A DNA stretch of 27,736 nucleotides from SIAJ01 sp036266155 (GTDB taxonomy: Bacteria > Planctomycetota > Planctomycetia > Gemmatales > Gemmataceae). This document shows, in pieces, positions 7,403 through 14,146 of this stretch. Location: the NCBI GenBank assembly GCA_036266155.1, contig DATANR010000247.1:1-27736 (forward strand), in the 5' to 3' direction. Under the pieces are notes generated by a model. The model saw only the letters and a list, made by a program, of their open reading frames with translations. It was not told the DNA's origin and did not search any database. Position 1 is the stretch's first letter. Every line of letters starts with the position of its first letter. The translations under genes were made by a program, and so were the position numbers.

Positions 7403-8800
7403 TCAAAACTGAAAGTAAATAAACACCTTGCCATCGCCCGGCGTCAGGATCAACGCCAGCGTCAGCACGAGCGCCATCACCGTGCCGGCGACCGTCGCGG
7501 GCACGCGGAACAACAAACGCGGGCTGCCCCCAAGTTGACCCAATGCCTGGCCGATCAGTGTGACGACAACGCACGTCACCACGAGCAATGGCCCGTCGCC
7601 GCCGAGTTCGGTTCCGCTTGTCGGCACAACCATGCCGCGCAGGATCGTCCATGCTTCGCCCAGCGTCTGCGCGCGGAAGAAGACCCAGCCGACGCAGACG
7701 AGCAGGAACGTCAACAACATGCCGAGCGGTCGCAGTGCCGGGTGATCCCAGCTCTTGGGGATCAGACGCTGAACTGCCAGCAGCATGCCGTGATACGCGC
7801 CCCAGACGACGAACGTCCAGTTCGCTCCGTGCCACAGGCCGCCGAGCAGCATCGTCAGGAACAGGTTGATCATCGTGCGCGTCGGCCCCTTGCGATTGCC
7901 GCCGAGCGGAATGTACAGGTAGTCGCGCAGCCAGCGCGACAGGCTGATGTGCCAGCGCCGCCAAAAATCCGCGGGTGATGAGGCCACGTACGGCGCATTG
8001 AAGTTGTTCGGCAGCTTAAAGCCGAGCGTGTGTGCGAGGCCAAGTGCCATGTCCGTGTAGCCGCTGAAGTCGCAGTAGATCTGCACGGCGTATCCCAACA
8101 CCGCCAGCCACAGCGTCGTGCTGCTGAAGTCGGCCGGCGACTTGAACACGGGGTCGATGGTCAATGCCACCTGATCCGCGATCACCGACTTCTTGAACAG
8201 GCCGAGCAGAAAGAGCTGGACGCCGGCCTGGAAGCGCGGCCAGTCGAAGCGTTTTCTGCGAGCGAGCTGCGGCAAGAACTCGTTGGGCCGCACGATCGGT
8301 CCGGCGACCAGATGCGGGAAGAACATGATGTACACGGCATAGTCGAGCGGATTCCGCATCGGCTTGGTCTTGCCGCGATACACATCGACCACGTAGCTGA
8401 TGGCTTCGAACGTGTAGAACGAGATGCCCAGGGGCAGGAATAGCTTGATCTCTTGGGCCGGGACCGACCACCCCATCCAGTGCGCAGCGTCGACCGCGAA
8501 CTCAAGTAAGAATGCTCGGTATTTGAAGTACGCGAGAATGCTCAGATTGATCGTGACGCTCAGGACGACGAGCCCCTTGCGCTGGCGCGGGTCCTTCACC
8601 CGTTCAAGCCATTGGGCCACGATATAGTCGACTGAGGTCGAACCAAGAATGAGGAACAAAAACTCCCAGCGCCAACACGCGTAGAAGAACGCGCTCGCGG
8701 CGGTGAGCCAGACGAGCCGCCACCGGTGCCGGCCGAGGAGCCAGTAAACCGAGAACGCGACGAGGAAGAAACCGAGGAACTTCGCAGTCGTGAACAGCAT
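7403..8800 (-). CDS. AlgI-like MBOAT family membrane O-acyltransferase
   Basis: This 465-residue integral membrane protein is of normal AlgI length. It opens MLFTTAKFLGFFLVAFSVYWLL, the usual AlgI-type N-terminus, and has many hydrophobic spans. The family signatures MFFPHLVAGPIVR and GLWHGANWTFVVWGAYHG are present; His324 in LWHGA is the expected catalytic histidine, and His337 follows in YHG. Members transfer acyl groups, usually acetyl, across the membrane to extracellular polymers or to a partner protein. The next gene downstream encodes an SGNH-like protein, giving a two-gene O-acetylation unit. The frame extends up to a TTG at 8839, but the ATG at 8800 matches the family start. The nature of the polymer cannot be told from this window. 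Confidence 0.9.
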   Translation of the reverse strand: MLFTTAKFLGFFLVAFSVYWLLGRHRWRLVWLTAASAFFYACWRWEFLFLILGSTSVDYIVAQWLERVKDPRQRKGLVVLSVTINLSILAYFKYRAFLLEFAVDAAHWMGWSVPAQEIKLFLPLGISFYTFEAISYVVDVYRGKTKPMRNPLDYAVYIMFFPHLVAGPIVRPNEFLPQLARRKRFDWPRFQAGVQLFLLGLFKKSVIADQVALTIDPVFKSPADFSSTTLWLAVLGYAVQIYCDFSGYTDMALGLAHTLGFKLPNNFNAPYVASSPADFWRRWHISLSRWLRDYLYIPLGGNRKGPTRTMINLFLTMLLGGLWHGANWTFVVWGAYHGMLLAVQRLIPKSWDHPALRPLGMLLTFLLVCVGWVFFRAQTLGEAWTILRGMVVPTSGTELGGDGPLLVVTCVVVTLIGQALGQLGGSPRLLFRVPATVAGTVMALVLTLALILTPGDGKVFIYFQF

Positions 8801-8928
8801 CCGACCGGGGAGAATACGGGGGCCGGGCAAACCTGTCAACGCGGATGGGCGAGTCGGCTGCCTTCTTGCCCCTTGCCTGAACGAATCGTCATCCGGACAA
8901 TGGCCGAAGTTTCACACCGAGGACCAAC

Positions 8929-9489
8929 ATGTCGAGCGGCCTACTCCCGGACTGGATGATTGAGCGGGACGTCAAAATCGTCCCTTTTGCGCCCATGCAG
9001 TCACGGCCAGGCGTGATTTCCTACGGGGTGACCAGCTACGGCTACGACGTCCGCCTCGACCGCAAGTTCAAGGTGTTTACGAATGTTTGGGGAGCCGTCG
9101 TCGACCCCAAGAATTTTGATCCGCGATCCTTCGTCGACGTCGAGGGCGACTATTGCCTGATCCCGCCCAACAGCTTCGTGCTCGCCGAGACGGTCGAGTA
9201 CATTGAAATTCCCCGAGATGTGCTGGTTGTCTGCGTCGGAAAAAGCACCATCGCCCGTTGCGGCCTCATCGTCAACGTGACACCGCTCGAACCCGAATGG
9301 CGCGGTCGCGTGACGCTCGAGATTTCGAATACGACACCCTTGCCCGCCAAACTCTATGCCGGTGAAGGCATCGCGCAGCTCCTGTTCTTCCGGGCGGCGG
9401 CCCCGTGCAAGACGAGCTACGCCGACAAGAAGGGCAAGTACCAGGACCAGCCGGGCCTGACAACGCCGATCGTGACCGCGGATAAATAG
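8929..9489 (+). CDS. dcd: dCTP deaminase
   Basis: This 186-residue cytoplasmic enzyme deaminates dCTP to dUTP, which dUTPase then converts to the dTMP precursor. The central block GKSTIARCGLIVNVTP followed by EWRGRVTLEISNTTPLPAK is diagnostic. Ser106, Arg110 and Glu131 correspond to the E. coli catalytic residues Ser111, Arg115 and Glu138. The spacing between Arg and Glu is two residues shorter than in the E. coli enzyme. The ATG at 8929 follows GAGGA at 8919-8923. The gene is divergent from the MBOAT gene across about 130 bases and appears to be a single-gene unit. I cannot tell from motifs alone whether it also has dUTPase activity. Confidence 0.95.
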   Translation: MSSGLLPDWMIERDVKIVPFAPMQSRPGVISYGVTSYGYDVRLDRKFKVFTNVWGAVVDPKNFDPRSFVDVEGDYCLIPPNSFVLAETVEYIEIPRDVLVVCVGKSTIARCGLIVNVTPLEPEWRGRVTLEISNTTPLPAKLYAGEGIAQLLFFRAAAPCKTSYADKKGKYQDQPGLTTPIVTADK

Positions 9490-9504
9490 GGCGCCAATGG
9501 CGCC
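9490..9504 (+). terminator. Short hairpin after dcd
   Basis: GGCGCC at 9490-9495 and GGCGCC at 9499-9504 form a 6-bp GC-only stem with the loop AAT, starting directly after the dcd stop codon. There is no T run behind it, so intrinsic termination is doubtful. Confidence 0.3.
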
Positions 9505-9563
9505 GCGCGATGAATTTCCAATTGCCCGTAACTTGCGCGTCGACCCGCTCCTGAGCTTCTTCC

Positions 9564-11648
9564 ATGCGCCTCGCGATTCTATTCCTCCTGATCGTCCCCA
9601 TTTTCGCCTGTGCCGATCTCCCGTCGCCGCGGCTCGACCGTATCTTTCCGCTCGGCGCGGCGGCGGGTTCCTCCGTTGAGGTTGAAATCTCCGGCGCTGA
9701 TCTCGAAGAGCCGAAGGCCCTGCGCTTCGATCATGCTGGCATCTCGGCCGAGCCGCTCAAGGACCGGAAGTTCAAGGTGACCGTTGCCGCTAATGTTCCG
9801 GAAGGGACCTACGACGCACGTGTGATCAGCAAGCACGGCGTCAGCAGCCCGCGTTTATTCGCTGTCTCGCATGGCCTGACCGAAATTCTGGAAAAGGAGC
9901 CGAATGACGAGCCGGCAATCGCTCAGGCCGTGCCGGTGAACTGTGCCATTCACGGCACGTCCGATGGCAACAAGGACGACGTGTTCAAGTTCCCGGCGAA
10001 GAAGGGCCACCGCGTCGTCATCGATTGTCAGGCCGGCAAGCTTGATTCGATGCTCGACGGCGTCATGACGCTCTCGTCCGCGGACGGCAAACTGCTCGGT
10101 TCCAATGGCGACTACAACGGCCGCGATCCGCTCATCGACTTCGTCGCGCCGGCAGACGGCGATTACTTCGTCAACGTGCATGACCTGTCGTACCGCGGCG
10201 GCCATGCCTACCGCCTCGTCATCACCGATCGGCGTCACGTCGATGCGGTCTTTCCACGCGTGCTTCAGACCGGCAAGCCGCAAACGGTGACGCTCTATGG
10301 CCGCAACCTCGGGCCTGGATCGAAGCCATCGACCTGGAAGATCGACGACCTGGCGCTGGAAGAGAAGGAAGAGTCCATCACCGTTCCCACGGACATTCTG
10401 GCCGACGGTCTCTTCCGCTTCACCGATCATCCGACGACACACAGCGTGCTGCCGACGGCCGCCTCGTCAACGCTCACCGGCTTTCAGATTTATGGCGTCC
10501 CGGTGCTCGTCACGGCTGACGCAGTCACGCGCGAGGTCGAGCCCAACGACGATCCGAAGCATCCCCAATCGATCGCGCTACCAGCCGTCGTCGCCGGGCG
10601 ATTCGATCGCGAGCGTGATGCCGACTGGTATGAATTCGAGACGACCACCGATGGCTCGTACGCGTTCGAAGTCTATTGCGAACGCATCGCTGGCCGAGCC
10701 GACCCCTATCTGGTGGTGCTCGACGATAAGGACAATCGCGTGACCGAGCTGGACGACTTCGGCCCGCGTGACAATGCGTTTGACGGCCACCTGCGCGACG
10801 TGTCCGGCAGCGTCAACCTTTCCGCCAAGAAGAAGTATCGCGTGCTTGTGCAAGATCGCTATCGCCGCGGCGGCGCGCGTTACCACTATGTGCTCACGAT
10901 CCACAAGGCGGTGCCAGACTATTACGTCGCACTCATCCACGCACAGAATCCTGGCCCTGGCGGCACGACGATCCGCAAGGGCGGCGCGGCGTACCTTGAC
11001 GTAATTCTGCAACGGAAAGACGGCTTCAACGGTCCGGTCACGATTGTTGCGGACGGCCTGCCCAAAGGCCTGCACATGGCCCCGACGACGATCCCGAGCG
11101 AAAGCCGCGCCGCGCTTGTCTTCTGGGCCGACGCGGACGCTCCGGATTTTGCGGGCCCGATCCACCTGACGAGCAGCGGGCTCGCCGATGCAACGACGCT
11201 CAAACGTGAAGTCCGCCCCTACACGCGCGTCTGGTCGAGCACGGACATGAACTCGAGCCGGCCGACGCGTGACTTGTGGGTCGCCATCGCGGACACGGCG
11301 CCGTTCGCGTTGCGGCCGGAGTCCGAGCGCGTCGAGATCACGGCCGGCCAGAAGGCGACCGTGAAATTCCATCTCGACCGCGGAGCTGGTTTCAACAACG
11401 CGGTGACGGTCGCGCCGCTCAACTTCCCCGGTCCGATCAAGGCCGACCAAGTCGCGATTGCCGAGGGCAAGAACGAGATCATGATGACATTCGACGTGAA
11501 CAATGGAGCAAAGCCCGGCGACTACACGTTGGTGATGCGCGGCCAGGCACAGGTGGCGGTAGAGGGGCCGAAGGGCAAAATGAATACACTCGTGGCGCTA
11601 CCGTCACGGCCGATCACGATTGTCGTGCGGGCGGCGGCGAAGAAATAG
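9564..11648 (+). CDS. Exported protein with two pre-peptidase C-terminal (PPC) domains
   Basis: This 694-residue protein has a signal segment MRLAILFLLIVPIFACADLP; the Cys after IFA leaves open a lipoprotein anchor. After an IPT/TIG-like beta segment (about 20-105), two PPC-type beta-sandwich domains begin with the typical phrases EPNDEPAIAQAVPV (from residue 112) and EPNDDPKHPQSIALP (from 326). Each is followed by a D-x-D/Y-x-F pattern (DDVFKF, DADWYEFE). The C-terminal 200 residues look like further beta-rich repeats. PPC domains are non-catalytic modules on secreted enzymes; no catalytic domain is seen here, so a structural or binding role at the cell surface is likely. No strong ribosome site precedes the ATG. 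It ends facing the glutathione peroxidase gene. Confidence 0.8.
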   Translation: MRLAILFLLIVPIFACADLPSPRLDRIFPLGAAAGSSVEVEISGADLEEPKALRFDHAGISAEPLKDRKFKVTVAANVPEGTYDARVISKHGVSSPRLFAVSHGLTEILEKEPNDEPAIAQAVPVNCAIHGTSDGNKDDVFKFPAKKGHRVVIDCQAGKLDSMLDGVMTLSSADGKLLGSNGDYNGRDPLIDFVAPADGDYFVNVHDLSYRGGHAYRLVITDRRHVDAVFPRVLQTGKPQTVTLYGRNLGPGSKPSTWKIDDLALEEKEESITVPTDILADGLFRFTDHPTTHSVLPTAASSTLTGFQIYGVPVLVTADAVTREVEPNDDPKHPQSIALPAVVAGRFDRERDADWYEFETTTDGSYAFEVYCERIAGRADPYLVVLDDKDNRVTELDDFGPRDNAFDGHLRDVSGSVNLSAKKKYRVLVQDRYRRGGARYHYVLTIHKAVPDYYVALIHAQNPGPGGTTIRKGGAAYLDVILQRKDGFNGPVTIVADGLPKGLHMAPTTIPSESRAALVFWADADAPDFAGPIHLTSSGLADATTLKREVRPYTRVWSSTDMNSSRPTRDLWVAIADTAPFALRPESERVEITAGQKATVKFHLDRGAGFNNAVTVAPLNFPGPIKADQVAIAEGKNEIMMTFDVNNGAKPGDYTLVMRGQAQVAVEGPKGKMNTLVALPSRPITIVVRAAAKK

Positions 11649-11667
11649 TGCGGCACGTCAGCAATTC

Positions 11668-11712
11668 ATGGGACTTATAGGTCCTATCGGACCCATAGGT
11701 CCCATCGGTCAT
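11668..11712. repeat. 9-nt tandem repeat in a convergent intergenic gap
   Basis: Five consecutive 9-base units follow the pattern AT-x-GG-x-C-x-x (ATGGGACTT, ATAGGTCCT, ATCGGACCC, ATAGGTCCC, ATCGGTCAT). Adjacent units alternate GGTCC and GGACC, so they can also pair (GGTCC 11680-11684 with GGACC 11689-11693). The block sits between the stops of the PPC protein (11648) and glutathione peroxidase (11719), where it could serve as a weak bidirectional terminator. Confidence 0.7.
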
Positions 11713-11718
11713 ATCCAA

Positions 11719-12291
11719 TTACTTCTTCAACTCGGCCTCAATGGCCGCCTTCAGCTTTGCGTCGTCCGGCTTCGTCTTCGAGTCGAAGCGGGCGACGACG
11801 CTGCCGTCTTTGCCAATGACGAACTTCTCAAAGTTCCACTTGATGTCGCCGGCGAACTTTGGGTCGGTGTCCTTGGAGGTCAGATACTTGTACAGCGGGT
11901 CGATGCCTTCGCCCTTGACGACGACCTTCGACATCATCGGGAACGTCACCTTGTACTTGCTCGTGCAGAACTGCTCGATCTCCTCGTTCGTGCCCGGCTC
12001 CTGCTTGCCGAACTCGTTGGCCGGCACGCCGATGACGACCAGGCCGTCCTTGCTGTGCGCTTCGTACAAGGCTTCGAGGCCTTCGTACTGTGGCGTGTAG
12101 CCGCACTTGCTGGCGACGTTGACGAGCAGGATCACCTTGCCCTTGTACTTGGACAACTCGACGGGGTTGCCCTTGATGTCTTTGAGCGTGTAGCTAAGCG
12201 GGCCGGACACTTTCTTGTCTCCCTTGTCCTCGGCGAAAGCCGGGACGGCGAGGACAGCCGCTAAACAAGCGGCGGTCAGGATGCGGAACAT
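11719..12291 (-). CDS. Exported glutathione peroxidase family protein
   Basis: This is a 190-residue thiol peroxidase of the GPx family with a clear signal peptide (MFRILTAACLAAVLAVPAFA, cleavage before EDK). It should reduce hydrogen peroxide or lipid peroxides in the periplasm, probably using thioredoxin-like donors. The catalytic tetrad is present: Cys63 in VNVASKCGYTPQY, Gln97 in EFGKQEPG, and Trp152 and Asn153 in KWNFEKF. The peroxidatic residue is Cys, not selenocysteine. The reading frame runs upstream to 12393, but the ATG at 12291 has AGGAG 8 bases before it and begins the signal peptide. It follows pdxH on the same strand with a 40-base gap, so co-transcription is possible. Confidence 0.92.
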   Translation of the reverse strand: MFRILTAACLAAVLAVPAFAEDKGDKKVSGPLSYTLKDIKGNPVELSKYKGKVILLVNVASKCGYTPQYEGLEALYEAHSKDGLVVIGVPANEFGKQEPGTNEEIEQFCTSKYKVTFPMMSKVVVKGEGIDPLYKYLTSKDTDPKFAGDIKWNFEKFVIGKDGSVVARFDSKTKPDDAKLKAAIEAELKK

Positions 12292-12331
12292 GCGGTCAAC
12301 TCCTTGGGAAAGGGAATGCACTTTAGTGTAG

Positions 12332-12964
12332 TCAGGGCGACAGCCGCTCGCGAACCCACGTGCCATCGGCCTGGCGAAATCGAATCCGGTCATGCAGCCG
12401 GCTCGGTCGGCCCTGCCAGAATTCCCAGACGGTCGGCACCAGGCGAAAGCCGCCCCAGTGCGGCGGCCGCGGCACGTTGTCGCCGAAGCGGGCCACGAAC
12501 TCCTGGTGCTGTCTCTCTAAAACCTCCCGGGACGGCAAGACGCCGCTCTGTTCGGACGCCCACGCCCCGAGTCGGCTGTTGACCGGGCGGGTGGCAAAGT
12601 ACTCGTCCGACTCAGCTTCCGAAACCAATCCGACCGTGCCCTCGACACGAATTTGCCGTTCGCAGGCCGGCCAAAAGAAGACGAGTGCCGCGTGCGGATT
12701 ATTCGCCAGTTCACGGCCCTTGCGGCTGTCGTAGTTGGTAAAGAAAGCAAGACCGCGTTCGTCGCACACTTTGAGCAGCACGATGCGGGCGCTCGGCTTG
12801 CCATCCGGCGTGCACGTGGCCAGCGTCATCGCATTGGGCTCAAATTGATCGGCCGCGACGGCCTGGTCGAACCAGCGATGGAAGAGGGCCAGCGGGTCGG
12901 TACCGGCATCGGCCTCGGTGAGGCCGTGGCGCGAGTAATCGGTGCGTGCGTCGGCAAGCGACAT
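12332..12964 (-). CDS. pdxH: Pyridoxamine 5'-phosphate oxidase
   Basis: This 210-residue FMN-dependent oxidase makes pyridoxal 5'-phosphate from pyridoxine or pyridoxamine 5'-phosphate, the last step of vitamin B6 synthesis and salvage. It is recognisable along its full length: DYSRHGLTEADAGTDPLALF, the FMN-binding ARIVLLKVCDERGLAFFTNY with SRKGREL, the substrate region RPVNSRLGAWASEQSG, and the C-terminal WGGFRLVP, EFWQGRPSRLHDRIRF and ERLSP. Start chosen at ATG 12964, which matches family starts and has AAGG upstream; an ATG at 12988 would add eight residues. The open frame further upstream to 13306 overlaps the divergent phosphotransferase gene and is not coding. Confidence 0.95.
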   Translation of the reverse strand: MSLADARTDYSRHGLTEADAGTDPLALFHRWFDQAVAADQFEPNAMTLATCTPDGKPSARIVLLKVCDERGLAFFTNYDSRKGRELANNPHAALVFFWPACERQIRVEGTVGLVSEAESDEYFATRPVNSRLGAWASEQSGVLPSREVLERQHQEFVARFGDNVPRPPHWGGFRLVPTVWEFWQGRPSRLHDRIRFRQADGTWVRERLSP

Positions 12965-13031
12965 GGACGGGCCTTGCGGAGCGGGCATTCTTATGGTTAG
13001 CGTGAATGCCGCCATCTGCCAGGGAAGATCG

Positions 13032-14018
13032 GTGACCCTCAATCCGAATACCGCACTGCCGGCATATCCGCCTGCGCTCGCGCTCGCCCGCTGGTCGCCG
13101 CTCGGCAACGCCGGGGGCTTCAGCGGCGCACGCCTCTGGCGTGGCGTCGCCGCCGATGGCCGCGAATATTGCTTGAAGGCACATCCGGTCGGCGCTGACG
13201 CCGGTAGGCTCGAACGCATCCTGCATCCGTGGATGATCGCCGCCCGCGGGGCCGGCCTCGACTTCGTTCCCCAGGTCGAACGAACCCGCGACGGCCGCAC
13301 GGCCATCGAGATCGCTGAGCGTGTCTGGGACGTGTGCGAATGGATGCCGGGAATGGCCGACTTTCACGCGAATCCTACGGATGAACGACTCGTTGCCGCA
13401 GTCACGGCCCTTGCACAACTTCATAACGCCTGGAGCCGCCTACAACCGATGCTTCCCATGCCATGCCCAGCGATCATGCGGCGCTGGGAGGCGATTCAGG
13501 AATGGGAAAAGCTCGTCGCCTCCGGCTGGCGGCCACGACCGACGGCCGATGATCCGATCGCTCCGCATGCGAACGCGGCTTGGAGCCATTTGCCGGCGTG
13601 GTTGCCAAAGCTTCGTGCGGCCCTGACTCCATGGCTGAACGAACCCGTGTCCGTTCAGCCATGCCTATGCGATGTGTGGCACGATCACGTGCTTTTCACC
13701 GGCGATCGCGTCACCGGCCTGATCGACTTTGGCGCCGCGAAGATTGATCATGTCGCCGTCGACCTGGCTCGGCTGCTTGGAAGCCTGTTTCCCGAGGATG
13801 TGAAGGCAATCGATCAGGGCGTTCAGGTGTACGAACGGCAGCGTCGTTTGTCGTTCCCGGAGTTGGTTGCGGTGCTGGACTGGACGGGAACGGTTATCGG
13901 CATCACCAACTGGCTGCGTTGGCTCTACCTCGACTACCGACAGTACTCGGATCGTAAGAGCTTGGCGGCACGCCTTTTAGTGTTGCAACGATCTTTGATT
14001 TCAAAGATGGCCATCTAA
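13032..14018 (+). CDS. Aminoglycoside phosphotransferase (APH)-fold kinase
   Basis: This 328-residue protein has a protein-kinase-like APH fold. The N-lobe shows LGNAGGFSGARLWR, a Gly-rich nucleotide loop, then YCLKAHP with the likely ATP-contacting Lys. The catalytic loop is DVWHDHVLF at 214-222, with Asp218 as the presumed base, and LIDFGAAK holds the metal-binding Asp232. Members phosphorylate small molecules such as homoserine, choline, aminoglycosides or sugars; the substrate is not predictable here. Two starts are plausible: GTG at 13032 with AGGGAAG just upstream (chosen), or ATG at 12993. The longer frame from 12942 would overlap pdxH. The gene is divergent from pdxH across a gap of about 67 bases that must hold both promoters. 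Its stop codon lies inside the palindromic repeat at 14003-14072. Confidence 0.8.
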   Translation: MTLNPNTALPAYPPALALARWSPLGNAGGFSGARLWRGVAADGREYCLKAHPVGADAGRLERILHPWMIAARGAGLDFVPQVERTRDGRTAIEIAERVWDVCEWMPGMADFHANPTDERLVAAVTALAQLHNAWSRLQPMLPMPCPAIMRRWEAIQEWEKLVASGWRPRPTADDPIAPHANAAWSHLPAWLPKLRAALTPWLNEPVSVQPCLCDVWHDHVLFTGDRVTGLIDFGAAKIDHVAVDLARLLGSLFPEDVKAIDQGVQVYERQRRLSFPELVAVLDWTGTVIGITNWLRWLYLDYRQYSDRKSLAARLLVLQRSLISKMAI

Positions 14019-14072
14019 GATGGCCAAGCACATACCGGGGTTGGCCATCTCTCCTTGGAAAAACAGACGCAT
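14003..14072 (+). repeat. Dispersed palindromic repeat, copy 2 (plus orientation)
   Basis: The block opens with the self-complementary AGATGGCCATCT (14005-14016). The main hairpin follows: AGATGGCCAA at 14018-14027 pairs with TTGGCCATCT at 14041-14050 around a 13-nt loop. It matches the minus-strand reading of 793-863 across stem, loop and right flank (CTTG, A run, GACGCAT). The left end overlaps the last five codons of the phosphotransferase gene and may also act as its terminator. Confidence 0.7.
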
Positions 14073-14146
14073 CTAGTTACTGCGTAATGTCTTCCGGCCG
14101 AAACCCGCAGTTTCATTTCTAGCGCCAGAACGGTGTTTTTTGCAAT

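Noticed and set aside
12965..13306. N-terminal extension of the pdxH frame
   Set aside because: Family members start near the ATG at 12964, and the extension overlaps the divergent kinase gene, whose frame is clearly coding.
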